Below are positions 52,561 through 61,395 of a DNA stretch of 64,000 bases, piece after piece; position 1 is the first letter of the stretch; every line of letters starts with the position of its first letter. Both the position numbers and the translations under genes were made by a program. The stretch is from Caproiciproducens sp. CPB-2. GTDB taxonomy: Bacteria > Bacillota > Clostridia > Oscillospirales > Acutalibacteraceae. The stretch is taken from positions 992,001 to 1,056,000 of the forward strand of contig NZ_CP142860.1 of the NCBI RefSeq assembly GCF_036287215.1, read 5' to 3'. Under the pieces are notes generated by a model. That model made no database searches. It was not told the DNA's origin and saw nothing but the letters and a program-made list of their open reading frames with translations.

Positions 52561-52794
52561 ATGAAAGAACTGCTGATTGCGATTGCACAGGGACTTGTCG
52601 AAGACCCGTCCGCCGTTCGCGTGGACGTTGACGAGCCCAACGAGGAAGGAACCGTTGTTTATCACCTGCACGTTGCCGAAGACGACATGGGCAGGGTGAT
52701 CGGCAAGCAGGGCCGCATTGCCAAAGCGATTCGCATTGTCATGCGCGCCGCCGCTACCCGCAGCAACGGGAAAGTATCCGTTGAGATTGACTAA
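52561..52794 (+). CDS. khpA: KH-domain RNA-binding protein KhpA (YlqC)
   Basis: 77 residues with the KH motif DDMGRVIGKQGRIAKAIRIV. It follows rpsP by 17 bp as in other Firmicutes; the usual continuation rimM-trmD is here interrupted by folT. Confidence 0.95.
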   Translation: MKELLIAIAQGLVEDPSAVRVDVDEPNEEGTVVYHLHVAEDDMGRVIGKQGRIAKAIRIVMRAAATRSNGKVSVEID

Positions 52795-52802
52795 GCGTTC
52801 AG

Positions 52803-52838
52803 GCAGGGCTGCAACAGTGCTGTTGCGGCCCTGCTTTG
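52803..52838 (+). terminator. Terminator after khpA
   Basis: Stem GCAGGGCTGCAACA / TGTTGCGGCCCTGC (one bulge), then TTTG. Confidence 0.75.
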
Positions 52839-52883
52839 TAGAAACGCGCCGCCCCGGGTAACGGGGCAAACAGAAAACAATTA

Positions 52884-52992
52884 TGGCAGAGTAGAATTTT
52901 GTGCGTTAAGTGCCGCCTGAACGGGGAGTTGTCAGGCGGACGAAAAGGAAACTTGCGGTACAAAATTCGCATCCCGCTGCTGCATACTCTGA
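52884..52992 (+). ncRNA. THF riboswitch (folT-type)
   Basis: Conserved blocks appear in order: GAGTAGA, GCGTTAAGTG, GAACGGGGAGTTGTC, GACGAAAAG, CTTGCGGT and GCATCCCGCTGC. The P1 arms CAGAGTA (52887-52893) and TACTCTG (52985-52991) pair perfectly. It lies directly before a folate transporter gene, the classic context. Folate binding should lower folT translation or transcription. Confidence 0.9.
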
Positions 52993-53046
52993 GGATTCCC
53001 TCTTTTATGTAGCAGATGAATACACAACATAAAGGAGGAAATTTCT

Positions 53047-53601
53047 TTGAGTTTTTCTTTTCAGTCTGTTAAATCATCCGTTCAGGAGCTGAGGAACGTA
53101 ACAACCATTGCAATGTGCGGGCTGTTGATCGCCTTAAATGCCGTTCTGGGCATTTTTACCGTACCCGTTTCCGACATTTTGCAGATACGGTTTTCCTTTC
53201 TGACCATCGCAACGTCGGGCTTTTTGTACGGCCCGGTTGTCGGCGGCATTGTGGGGGCCATCGGGGACGTGGTAAATTACGTGCTTCGCCCGGCGGGTCC
53301 GTTTTTTCCCGGCTTTACCCTGAACGCCTTTCTTTCCGGGTTCGTTTACGGACTCATTCTTTACAAAAAACCGGTGACGGTATGGAGGGTTTTGGCCGCC
53401 AATACCATTGTGATGGTTCTGGTGAACTTCCTTCTGAACTCCCTGTGGCTTTCCATCATGTATGGCAAGGCCTTTCTTGTGGTTCTCTCCGTACGCGTCG
53501 TGACAAATCTGCTTTTACTCCCGGTGAATGTGGCCATGCTTTATACGCTGCTGAAATTCGTTCAGAAAATCCCCGTCCTGCGCCTGAGAAAAACGCATTA
53601 G
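53047..53601 (+). CDS. folT: Folate ECF transporter S component FolT
   Basis: 184 residues, TTG start after AAAGGAGG. Six hydrophobic segments with LQIRFSFLTIATSGFLYGPV and GAIGDVVNYVLRPAGPFFPG, the FolT substrate-binding pattern. It works with the shared EcfAAT module (not here). Controlled by the THF riboswitch. Confidence 0.93.
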   Translation: MSFSFQSVKSSVQELRNVTTIAMCGLLIALNAVLGIFTVPVSDILQIRFSFLTIATSGFLYGPVVGGIVGAIGDVVNYVLRPAGPFFPGFTLNAFLSGFVYGLILYKKPVTVWRVLAANTIVMVLVNFLLNSLWLSIMYGKAFLVVLSVRVVTNLLLLPVNVAMLYTLLKFVQKIPVLRLRKTH

Positions 53602-53640
53602 GCGTTTCAGGCAGCCGGTCAGGCAAAGCAACTTCTTTTT

Positions 53641-53690
53641 GGCTCCCTCTGTGAGGGAGCCGGCAGGCAAAGCCTGACTGAGGGAGTCTA
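53641..53690. repeat. Palindromic intergenic repeat
   Basis: GGCTCCCTC-TG-TGAGGGAGCC, then AGGC-AAA-GCCT and ACTGAGGGAGT: a compact double hairpin. Near-identical dispersed palindromes are common in Oscillospiraceae and related gut Clostridia (from memory). Single copy in this window. Confidence 0.65.
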
Positions 53691-53808
53691 ATAAACCGGG
53701 GAGTTCTCGCTTTCGGGACGCCTGCGGCGATGCTCTCAGACAGTTACGCCGAATGGGCAGGTGTAGAAAAGCCGCCGCGGGGAATCCTATTGATTCATGG
53801 AGGATATT

Positions 53809-54324
53809 ATGGTCAATCAGTTTTTGGAGGCGGGCAAAATTGTGGGGACACACGGCCTTCAGGGGGAACTGCGCGTGGATCCCTGGTGCGATTCGGCCGA
53901 GTTCCTGGCCCAGTTCAAAACGCTCTATTGGGACAAAGGCGCTCAAAAGCTGGAAGTCACTTCTTCGCGCGTCCACAAAACGCAGCTGCTTTTAAAGCTG
54001 AAGGGGATTTCCACCATTGAGCAGGGGGACGCGCTGCGCGGCAAAATTCTCTACATCAGCCGCGACGACGTGAAGCTGGACAAGGGCCGGTATTTTATGC
54101 AGGACTTGATCGGACTGGAGGTTTTTGACGCCGATACCTGCATCTACTACGGGACCCTGACGGAAATTATGCGCACCGGTGCAAACGACGTTTATCAGAT
54201 TACGTCGGAAAATAAGAAGAACTATTTGATTCCGGCAATACCGGCAGTAATTATAGATATTAATATTACGAATGGTAAAATGCAGATACGGCCGCTTGGG
54301 GGGATTTTCGATGATGCGGATTGA
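53809..54324 (+). CDS. rimM: Ribosome maturation factor RimM
   Basis: 171 residues from ATG 53809 after TGGAGG. N-terminal domain with GKIVGTHGLQGELRV and a PRC-barrel C-terminus (YFMQDLIGLEVFDAD). It binds S19 during 30S head assembly. It overlaps trmD. Confidence 0.95.
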   Translation: MVNQFLEAGKIVGTHGLQGELRVDPWCDSAEFLAQFKTLYWDKGAQKLEVTSSRVHKTQLLLKLKGISTIEQGDALRGKILYISRDDVKLDKGRYFMQDLIGLEVFDADTCIYYGTLTEIMRTGANDVYQITSENKKNYLIPAIPAVIIDINITNGKMQIRPLGGIFDDAD

Positions 54325-55081
54325 TTTTCTCACCCTTTTCCCCGACATGTGCGAGGCGGTCATGTCCGAAAGTATCATCGGGCGGGCGCGCAAAAAAGGC
54401 GCGATCGAGGTGTACTGCCACCAAATCCGTGATTATGCATATGATAAACATAACAGGGTCGACGACTGCCCGTTCGGCGGCGGCATGGGCATGCTGCTCA
54501 TGGCGGAGCCGATTGCCCTGTGTATTGACGATTTAATTGAAAAGCTGGGAAAAAAGCCCCATCTGGTGTACCTGTCCCCACAGGGGAAAACCCTGACCCA
54601 GCAGCGTGTGAAGGAGCTGGCGCAGCTCCCGAATCTTGCGCTGCTGTGCGGCCATTACGAGGGAATCGACGAGCGCGTGATCGACCGGTACGTGGACGAG
54701 GAAATCTCCATCGGGGACTATGTCCTCACCGGTGGCGAGCTTCCTGCGCTGGTGCTGGCGGATTCGGTCTGCCGGATGGTCGGCGGGGTTCTTTCCAGCG
54801 AGGAATGCTTTCAGGAGGAAAGCCATTTTCATTCCCTTCTGGAGTATCCGCAGTACACCCGCCCGGCGGTGTGGCGCGGGGTCAGGGTCCCGGACGAACT
54901 GATGACGGGCCATCATGAAAATGTGAGAAAATGGCGTAGGCAGCAGTCGATTCTGCGCACTTTGCGGAAAAGGCCGGAGCTGCTGAAAAAGGCCGATTTG
55001 ACAAAAGAGGATACGGAGTTTTTATCCAAACTGCTTTCCGAGACGAAAAAAACCGAAACGGAAAACGAAAACGAAGCATGA
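54314..55081 (+). CDS. trmD: tRNA (guanine-N1)-methyltransferase TrmD
   Basis: 255 residues from ATG 54314 (tandem ATG at 54311), inside the rimM end. The SPOUT knot motifs are LALLCGHYEGIDERVIDRYV and SIGDYVLTGGELPALV. Methylates G37 of tRNAs. A Lys/Glu-rich tail follows. Confidence 0.96.
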   Translation: MRIDFLTLFPDMCEAVMSESIIGRARKKGAIEVYCHQIRDYAYDKHNRVDDCPFGGGMGMLLMAEPIALCIDDLIEKLGKKPHLVYLSPQGKTLTQQRVKELAQLPNLALLCGHYEGIDERVIDRYVDEEISIGDYVLTGGELPALVLADSVCRMVGGVLSSEECFQEESHFHSLLEYPQYTRPAVWRGVRVPDELMTGHHENVRKWRRQQSILRTLRKRPELLKKADLTKEDTEFLSKLLSETKKTETENENEA

Positions 55082-55209
55082 ACCGAAAGAAAAATGGGAA
55101 CAGTACAGCAGAGAAAACAAAAGTTTTCAACAATTATGGCACATTGCACAAAGCAATGCCGAACATAATCCACTCGATTCGGTCATCAATCCAAAGTTTT
55201 TTTATTTAG

Positions 55210-55237
55210 TTGACGGTATGCTGAATTGTGATATAAT
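55210..55237 (+). promoter_or_regulatory. Promoter of the canonical HPr gene
   Basis: TTGACG (55210-55215) and TATAAT (55232-55237), spacer 16 bp, with a long AT-rich leader before the gene. Confidence 0.55.
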
Positions 55238-55332
55238 AACTGTGAATCATAGAAAAATAATAATGAAACTGATATTTTTTATTTATTAATGATGATGCGG
55301 AAACGACTTTCTGTTTAGGAGTGAATGAAGTA

Positions 55333-55596
55333 ATGTGTGTTAAAGAAGTACTGGTTCAGAATCAAGTGGGCCTTCACGCGCGCCCCGCTACATTTTTTAT
55401 TCAAAAGGCGAATGAATACAAATCCTCTATCTGGGTGGAAAAAGAAGAAAGACGCGTGAACGCGAAAAGCCTTCTGGGCGTTTTGTCCCTTGGTATTGTC
55501 GGAGGGACCACCATCCGCATTATTGCGGACGGCACGGATGAAGAAGAGGCGGTAAACAGCCTTGTGGAATTGGTTCAGTCCGGTTTTACCGAGTAA
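55333..55596 (+). CDS. ptsH: Phosphocarrier protein HPr (canonical)
   Basis: 87 residues from ATG 55333. This start places His15 (GLHARPAT) and Ser46 (NAKSLLGVLSLG) at their canonical numbers; GTG 55321 would abut the ribosome site. Both Enzyme I and HPrK targets are present, unlike the operon-borne HPr at 23540. No ptsI is adjacent. Own promoter and terminator. Confidence 0.92.
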   Translation: MCVKEVLVQNQVGLHARPATFFIQKANEYKSSIWVEKEERRVNAKSLLGVLSLGIVGGTTIRIIADGTDEEEAVNSLVELVQSGFTE

Positions 55597-55611
55597 TTTA
55601 TTCTGCCAAAC

Positions 55612-55640
55612 AGCACCGCTTAACCGGCGGTGCTTTTTTG
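55612..55640 (+). terminator. Terminator after ptsH
   Basis: 8-bp stem AGCACCGC / GCGGTGCT with a 7-nt loop, then TTTTTTG. Confidence 0.85.
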
Positions 55641-55686
55641 TATTTACAACCCGTGCTGATCGGGTTGCGCAGCAGAGGAGGGTATC

Positions 55687-57543
55687 ATGACAGACCATGA
55701 AAAACATATCAGGGAGCTCCGAAGCCGCGCCATGCGCCTTCCGCTCAGTCCCGGCGTCTACATCATGCACGACAAGTCGGGCAGGATCATTTATATCGGC
55801 AAGGCCAAGGCGCTGAAAAACCGCGTCAGCCAGTATTTCGGCTCCGAAAAGAACCACGACGAGAAAGTGCGCCGCATGGTCGCCAACGTGGAGTATTTTG
55901 AGTATATTCTGACGGACAGCGAATTCGAGGCCCTGGTGCTGGAGTGCAGCCTGATCAAGCAGCACACCCCGAAATACAACATCCTGTTAAAGGACGACAA
56001 GGGCTATCATTATATCAAGATTACCTCCGGGCCGTGGCCAAGGATTTCACAGGCGAAGCAGATCCTTGACGACGGCGCGAATTACATCGGCCCTTACGTC
56101 AGCTCGTGGGCGACCAAGGAAGCCATCGACGAGGCGCTGAAAATTTTCCGGCTGCCGTCCTGCTCGCGCAGGTTCCCGCAGGATATCGGCAAAGCGAGGC
56201 CGTGCCTGAATTATTATATCAAGCAGTGCTGCGCGCCGTGCCGCGGGAGGATCGGCGAGGAGGAGTACAACGAGTACGTGGAGGAAGCCATCGATTTCCT
56301 GCGCGGCGGCAGTGCCAAAAGCATGCGCCAGCTGGAAAAAAAGATGAACGACGCCGCCGAGACGCTGGAATTTGAACGAGCCGCGCGCATCCGCGACCGT
56401 CTGACGGCCATCAGGCGCATGAGCGACCGGCAGAAGGTGGTGGCCGCGCGCGTGCCGGAGCAGGATGTTATCGCGCTGGCGCAGGGCGCCGAAACAAGCT
56501 GCTTTGAAGTTTTCCGTTTTCTCAACGGCCGCCTCTGCGACCGCGAAACTTTTTTAATGGGGGAAACCGGAAATCCCAAGGTTGCCCGCGGGGAATTTAT
56601 AGAGCGCTATTACACCATGCGCGACCGGATTCCGCCGCGCGTCTGTCTGGACGGCCCCGCGGAAAACACGGAGCTTCTGGGGGAATGGCTGACGCAGAAG
56701 GCGGGAAAAAAAGTGACCGTTACCGTTCCGCAGAAGGGAGAGCAGGCCCGGCTTGTGGAAATGTGCCGCAACAACGCGGCGGAGCAGGTGGCTCAGGCCA
56801 CGGGCCGGACCGTGCGGGAGGCCTCCGCTCTGGACGAGCTCGGCCGGCTTCTGGGGCTGGAACAGCCTCCTCTCTATATTGAATCCTACGATATCTCGAA
56901 CCTTGCCGGCAGCGAGAACGTGGCGGGCATGATCGTGTTTGAAAACGGAAGGCCGCTGAAATCCGCCTACCGGAAATTCAAAATCAAATCGGTGGAGGGG
57001 CAGGACGACTACGCTTCCATGCAGGAAGTAATTGAACGCCGCTTTCATGAATATTTCGACGCACAGGGAAAAAATATTACCGACGGCTTCGGACGTCTGC
57101 CGGACCTGATTCTGCTGGACGGCGGCAAGGGGCATGTCGGCGCGGTCCGGCCCGTGCTGGAAGCCGCGGGGCTGAAAATCCCGCTTTTCGGTATGGTCAA
57201 GGACGATAAGCACCGCACCCGGGCCATTGCGTCCGACGGGGGAGAAATCGCCATCAATTCCAACCGCAAGGCTTTTACGCTGGTTTCTTCCATTCAGGAC
57301 GAGGTGCACCGTTTTGCCATTGGATACCACAGGCAGGCGCGCAAAAAGACGGCCATTTCCTCCGAGCTGACCTCCATCGGGGGCGTGGGACAGGCCCGCG
57401 CCAAAGCGCTTTTAAAGCACTTCAAGACCATCCGGGCGATCCGGAATGCCGATCTGGCGGAACTGTCCGCCGCGCCGGGCATGACGAAGCCGGCCGCGCA
57501 GAATCTGTTCCGTTATTTTCATCCGGAAGAGGAAAAAAGTTGA
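55687..57543 (+). CDS. uvrC: UvrABC system protein C
   Basis: 618 residues. GIY-YIG nuclease (GVYIMHDKSGRIIYIGKAKA, about 21), UVR motif (about 205-240), RNase-H-like C-terminal nuclease (SYDISNLAGSENVAGMIVFE; LILLDGGKGH) and helix-hairpin-helix (SIGGVGQARAKALLKHF). Makes the dual incisions in nucleotide excision repair. Confidence 0.97.
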   Translation: MTDHEKHIRELRSRAMRLPLSPGVYIMHDKSGRIIYIGKAKALKNRVSQYFGSEKNHDEKVRRMVANVEYFEYILTDSEFEALVLECSLIKQHTPKYNILLKDDKGYHYIKITSGPWPRISQAKQILDDGANYIGPYVSSWATKEAIDEALKIFRLPSCSRRFPQDIGKARPCLNYYIKQCCAPCRGRIGEEEYNEYVEEAIDFLRGGSAKSMRQLEKKMNDAAETLEFERAARIRDRLTAIRRMSDRQKVVAARVPEQDVIALAQGAETSCFEVFRFLNGRLCDRETFLMGETGNPKVARGEFIERYYTMRDRIPPRVCLDGPAENTELLGEWLTQKAGKKVTVTVPQKGEQARLVEMCRNNAAEQVAQATGRTVREASALDELGRLLGLEQPPLYIESYDISNLAGSENVAGMIVFENGRPLKSAYRKFKIKSVEGQDDYASMQEVIERRFHEYFDAQGKNITDGFGRLPDLILLDGGKGHVGAVRPVLEAAGLKIPLFGMVKDDKHRTRAIASDGGEIAINSNRKAFTLVSSIQDEVHRFAIGYHRQARKKTAISSELTSIGGVGQARAKALLKHFKTIRAIRNADLAELSAAPGMTKPAAQNLFRYFHPEEEKS

Positions 57544-57611
57544 CACGGCGCCTTTATAATGGGATAATAACGTTTATAGGATTATTTTGTAATTTTTAAG
57601 GAGATCCATAT

Positions 57612-58163
57612 ATGAGAGTAATCACCGGGTCTGCCCGCGGTTCGCGGCTGACCACACTGGAGGGCGAAAGCGTCCGCCCTACGCCGGAAAGGGTCAAGGA
57701 GGCGCTGTTCAGCGCCATTCAGTTCCAGATTGAGGGCAGACGGGTGCTGGACCTTTTTGCCGGCTCCGGCCAGCTTGGGATCGAAGCGCTGAGCCGCGGC
57801 GCAAAGCAGACGGTTTTTGTCGATGCGAGCAGGAATTCCATTGCTGTCGTGGAGAAAAATCTGGAGCATACCGGCCTTGCCGAAAACGCGGTGATCAGAA
57901 CCATGGATTTCGCCGCTTTTCTGCTGCAGAACCGTGAGCGCTTTGACCTTGCGTTTCTGGACCCGCCCTACCGTACCGGGCTGCTTCAGCGGGCGCTGCC
58001 GATGACCGCACAGGTGATGAACACGGGCGGGACCATGATCTGCGAGCATCCCCGCGACGAGGAACTGCCGGAAACAGCGGGCGATTTTATCCGCGCCCGC
58101 AGCTACCGCCACGGCAAAATCCAGCTTACCCTATACAGACATAAGGACGTGACCGAATCATGA
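57612..58163 (+). CDS. rsmD: 16S rRNA (guanine(966)-N2)-methyltransferase RsmD
   Basis: 183 residues. SAM-binding VLDLFAGSGQLGIEALSRGA and catalytic LAFLDPPYRTG. It overlaps coaD by 4 bp (ATGA), the usual pair. Confidence 0.95.
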   Translation: MRVITGSARGSRLTTLEGESVRPTPERVKEALFSAIQFQIEGRRVLDLFAGSGQLGIEALSRGAKQTVFVDASRNSIAVVEKNLEHTGLAENAVIRTMDFAAFLLQNRERFDLAFLDPPYRTGLLQRALPMTAQVMNTGGTMICEHPRDEELPETAGDFIRARSYRHGKIQLTLYRHKDVTES

Positions 58164-58660
58164 AAATTGCAATTTGCCCGGGCAGCTTCGACCCGGTTAC
58201 CTTAGGCCATCTGGACATTATCAACCGGTCACGCAAGGTTTTTGACAAGACCATTGTCGCCGTTCTGGTAAATCCGGAAAAGCACACACTGTTCACGGTG
58301 GAAGAAAGAATCGAGCTTCTGAAACGCTGTACCTGTGAGATGAAGGATGTGGAAGTGGTCGGCTTCGACGGGCTGCTTGCCGATTACGCCCGCGAGCGCG
58401 GTGTGACGGCAATTGTCAAGGGACTGCGGGCCCTGTCGGACTTTGAATATGAATTTCAGCAGGCGCTTACCAATAAAAAGCTGAATCCCAATCTGGAAAC
58501 CATGTTCCTGACCACAAGCGCCGAAAATATGTTTTTAAGCTCCAGCATTGTCAAACAGATCGCCCGTTTCGGCGGGGACGTTTCCAATTTCGTGCCGGAG
58601 TGTATTTTGAGCGACATCAAAGAAAGATTAAATGCAGGGGAGGAATCGCATGATGAGTGA
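58160..58660 (+). CDS. coaD: Phosphopantetheine adenylyltransferase
   Basis: 166 residues. Nucleotidyltransferase motifs PGSFDPVTLGHLDII and the C-terminal FLSSSIVKQIARFGGDVSNF. Penultimate step of coenzyme A synthesis. Its end overlaps the next gene. Confidence 0.97.
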   Translation: MKIAICPGSFDPVTLGHLDIINRSRKVFDKTIVAVLVNPEKHTLFTVEERIELLKRCTCEMKDVEVVGFDGLLADYARERGVTAIVKGLRALSDFEYEFQQALTNKKLNPNLETMFLTTSAENMFLSSSIVKQIARFGGDVSNFVPECILSDIKERLNAGEESHDE

Positions 58661-59126
58661 GTTAAACACCGAAGATTTAATCGACGAACTGTACGATATG
58701 GTAGAGAAGGCCTGGAGTCTTCCCCTTAGCCGCGGACGCGCGGTGCTGGACGGCGACGAGGTAAAACAGATTCTTGATGAAATCCGCGAAAGCCTTCCGC
58801 AGGAAATCCGGCAGGCAAAGGCGATCTGCGCGGACCGCGCGCAGATCATCAGCGACGCGAAGCGCGAGGCCGAGACCGTCGTCCGCGTGGCGGAAGAACG
58901 CGCCAAGGCCATGGTAAACCAGGATGAAATCGTCAAACAGGCGCAGCAGAAGGCCAACGACCTGCTCAGTCAGGCGCAGGCGAAATTCCGGGAAATGCGC
59001 AAGGCCTCCAACGATTACATAGACGATCTGATGAAACGCACGGACGACGGTCTCGCCGCCAACCTTGCGGAGCTTCGCCAGACCAGGCAGAATATTAAAG
59101 CGTCCCAGCGCTCCGGTCAAAATTAA
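58650..59126 (+). CDS. Coiled-coil protein downstream of coaD (ATPase subunit B/H-like)
   Basis: 158 residues from ATG 58650 (or 58653) after GGGGAGG. Highly charged and helical (DAKREAETVVRVAEERAKAM ... ASNDYIDDLMKRTDD), resembling F0 b or V-type H stalk subunits and often so annotated, but it has no membrane helix and lies away from ATP synthase genes. A DivIVA-like scaffold role is as likely. Conserved position after coaD in Clostridia. Confidence 0.7.
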   Translation: MMSELNTEDLIDELYDMVEKAWSLPLSRGRAVLDGDEVKQILDEIRESLPQEIRQAKAICADRAQIISDAKREAETVVRVAEERAKAMVNQDEIVKQAQQKANDLLSQAQAKFREMRKASNDYIDDLMKRTDDGLAANLAELRQTRQNIKASQRSGQN

Positions 59127-59146
59127 ACAAAATTTTCCAATTTTTT

Positions 59147-59184
59147 AAAAACCACGGTACAAGATATTGTATCGTGGTTTTTTT
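59147..59184 (+). terminator. Terminator ahead of the division cluster
   Basis: 16-bp stem AAAAACCACGGTACAA / TTGTATCGTGGTTTTT with one mismatch and a T-run. Confidence 0.85.
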
Positions 59185-59253
59185 ACTGCACCAATATAGG
59201 ATTTTATATGCAAAAACAAGGGAATTTGGTTGACATAATCAAAAAAATAACAG

Positions 59254-59282
59254 TTGCATTTTAAAAATAAATACGCTATAAT
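59254..59282 (+). promoter_or_regulatory. Promoter of the mraZ operon
   Basis: TTGCAT (59254-59259) and TATAAT (59277-59282), spacer 17 bp, just upstream of the MraZ-box-like array. Confidence 0.6.
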
Positions 59283-59290
59283 CAAAACAC

Positions 59291-59330
59291 AAGTGGTGAA
59301 AGGTGGGGGTAAGTAGCACAAAGTGGTTTT
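59291..59330 (+). promoter_or_regulatory. MraZ-box-like repeat array
   Basis: Four consecutive decamers start AAGTGG, AGGTGG, AAGTAG, AAGTGG at an exact 10-bp period (59291, 59301, 59311, 59321), with a further AAAGTGG at 59351. MraZ is known to autoregulate by binding such direct repeats next to its promoter. Confidence 0.65.
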
Positions 59331-59363
59331 CAAGACGTGCTTTTACCCGAAAAGTGGCTTGCA

Positions 59364-59783
59364 ATGTTGATCGGCGAGTACCAACATAATATAGACACGA
59401 AAGGCCGTGTGATCGTTCCGGCCAGATTCCGTGAGGATCTGGGCGAGCATTTTTACATCACAAAGGGGCTGGACGGCTGCCTGTTTGTGCTTTCACCCGA
59501 GGAGTGGACAAGGCTTCAGGACAAGGTAAAGGCAATGCCGATTTCCAAAGCGAGAGGCCTTCAGCGCTTTTTCTTTTCCGGCGCGGCGGAAGTCGAACCG
59601 GACAAGCAGGGGCGTATCCTCATTCCGCAGGTCCTGCGCGACCACGCGCAGCTTACAAAGGACGTGACCTTCATCGGTACGTCCAGCCGGGCGGAAATTT
59701 GGGACAGCAAACGCTGGAATGACTTCAATTCCAACTTGACAGAGGAAAGCATAGCCGAGGCAATGGATATGCTTGAGCTTTAA
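59364..59783 (+). CDS. mraZ: Transcriptional regulator MraZ
   Basis: 139 residues from ATG 59364, matching the family start ([20 protein letters not shown]). Two SpoVT/AbrB-like halves with the repeated D-x-K-G-R motif ([18 protein letters not shown]). No good ribosome site precedes the ATG; GTG 59337 is an alternative in frame. Opens the dcw operon. Confidence 0.94.
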   Translation: MLIGEYQHNIDTKGRVIVPARFREDLGEHFYITKGLDGCLFVLSPEEWTRLQDKVKAMPISKARGLQRFFFSGAAEVEPDKQGRILIPQVLRDHAQLTKDVTFIGTSSRAEIWDSKRWNDFNSNLTEESIAEAMDMLEL

Positions 59784-59798
59784 GCGGGCGGTATCAGT

Positions 59799-60725
59799 AT
59801 GGAATTTCTTCATAAGCCGGTTTTGTTCGATGAAACCATTGAAAGCCTCGATATTCATCCGGACGGCGTTTATATTGACGGGACCGCGGGCGGCGGAGGG
59901 CATTCGCAGGCCATTGCGGACCGGCTGACTACGGGCAGGCTCCTTTCCATCGATCAGGACCCCGACGCGGTCAAAGCCGTGACCGAAAGGCTGAAAGCCT
60001 ACCGCTGTTCCACTGTTTATCAGGCGAATTTCTCCGAAATGGCCGAAGTGGCGGCAAGCCTGAAGCTTGTCCCCGCCGACGGCGTTTTACTCGATATAGG
60101 GGTGTCCTCCTATCAGCTGGACAACCCGGAGCGCGGGTTCTCCTACCATTCGGACGCGCCCCTTGACATGCGCATGAGCCAAACGGGCGTTTCCGCCGCG
60201 GATCTGGTCAACAGCCTCTCGTGGCAGGAGCTTGCGCAGATCATCAGCCGTTACGGCGAAGACAGGAATGCGCGCGGCATTGCGAAGGGAATCGTAAAGG
60301 CCCGGGAACAGAAACCGATTCAGACGACCCTTGCGCTTGCGGAGATCATCAAGGAATCCGTCCCCGCGGCGGTCCGCCGCGAACAGGGGCATCCCGCGAG
60401 GAAAACCTTTCAGGCGCTCAGAATCGCGGTCAACGGGGAACTGGACAGGCTGTCCGAAGGACTGGACGCCGCGTTTTCCATCTTAAAGCCCGGCGGAAGA
60501 CTCGCGGTCATTACGTTCCATTCGCTGGAGGACAGAATCGTAAAGCAGCGCATGGCTTCCTGGTGTACGGGCTGTACCTGCCCGCCGGATTTTCCGGTCT
60601 GTGTGTGCGGCAAAAAGCCGAAAGCAGAGCTGCTCTACAAAAAAGGGCTTGCACCGGGTGAGGCGGAGCTGAAAGAAAATCCCCGCAGCCGCAGCGCAAG
60701 GCTCCGCGTCTGCATTAAATTGTAA
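59799..60725 (+). CDS. rsmH: 16S rRNA (cytosine(1402)-N4)-methyltransferase RsmH
   Basis: 308 residues. SAM motif YIDGTAGGGGHSQAIA, then DGVLLDIGVSSYQLDNPERG and GRLAVITFHSLEDRIVKQ, the RsmH signatures. Standard place between mraZ and ftsL. Confidence 0.97.
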   Translation: MEFLHKPVLFDETIESLDIHPDGVYIDGTAGGGGHSQAIADRLTTGRLLSIDQDPDAVKAVTERLKAYRCSTVYQANFSEMAEVAASLKLVPADGVLLDIGVSSYQLDNPERGFSYHSDAPLDMRMSQTGVSAADLVNSLSWQELAQIISRYGEDRNARGIAKGIVKAREQKPIQTTLALAEIIKESVPAAVRREQGHPARKTFQALRIAVNGELDRLSEGLDAAFSILKPGGRLAVITFHSLEDRIVKQRMASWCTGCTCPPDFPVCVCGKKPKAELLYKKGLAPGEAELKENPRSRSARLRVCIKL

Positions 60726-60766
60726 AAAATCCATTTAAAATAAATTTTATGACAGGAAGTGAAAAT

Positions 60767-61264
60767 ATGGCTTCTCCAAACAGCAACGAAGCGTATGATT
60801 TTGCATTGTTTGAACCCAAACGACAGCAGCAGGGACCCGCCAGAAAAAGCAATATTATAGAACTTCCCAAGGAAAAACTGGAGCAAAACAGAAGGACAAA
60901 GATCGGCTTCTTCCGCGCCGTATCCACTTTCCTGACCTTTGCCATTATGGTCGGCATTGTGGGAACCATGGTTTACGGACAGGTACAGCTGACCGAGCTG
61001 ACCGAGGACCTGAACGCCGCGACAAAAACGCTCAACGAAAGCGAAAGCGTCTATACGCAGCTTCAAATGAAATCCGACTCCCAGCTTTCCCTGCAGACCG
61101 TGGAAAACTATGCGACCAATCAGCTCGGCCTGAAAAAAATTGAACAGAATCAGGTGGAGCCGATCTCTCTTTCCAAGGGGGATAAAACGCAGGTTGTCCA
61201 GAAGAGCGGGGATGAAAACTGGCTCACTTCGCTTTGGAACTCTATCCTGCAATTATTGTCATAA
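60767..61264 (+). CDS. ftsL: FtsL-like division protein
   Basis: 165 residues from ATG 60767 after ACAGGAAG; the ATG at 60749 lacks spacing. A cytosolic N-terminus, one membrane helix (about 52-73) and an extracytoplasmic coiled coil (LTELTEDLNAATKTLNESES) fit FtsL/DivIC-type proteins. Sequence is weakly conserved; position between rsmH and the PBP carries the call. Confidence 0.78.
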   Translation: MASPNSNEAYDFALFEPKRQQQGPARKSNIIELPKEKLEQNRRTKIGFFRAVSTFLTFAIMVGIVGTMVYGQVQLTELTEDLNAATKTLNESESVYTQLQMKSDSQLSLQTVENYATNQLGLKKIEQNQVEPISLSKGDKTQVVQKSGDENWLTSLWNSILQLLS

Positions 61265-61395
61265 AAAAAATAATTGATAAATAAGTATTACTACCCAAAT
61301 TTGTTGAGATGTTTGGTTTGGTATGCAAAAAAAGGAGAGTTGAGAGCGAATCTTGACTCTCATTTTTGTAACATAGTCTTTTTGGAGGAACAGCA

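Noticed and set aside
59291..59330. CRISPR-like short direct repeats
   Set aside because: Ten-base period with no spacers, in a promoter region ahead of mraZ; a regulatory array fits better.
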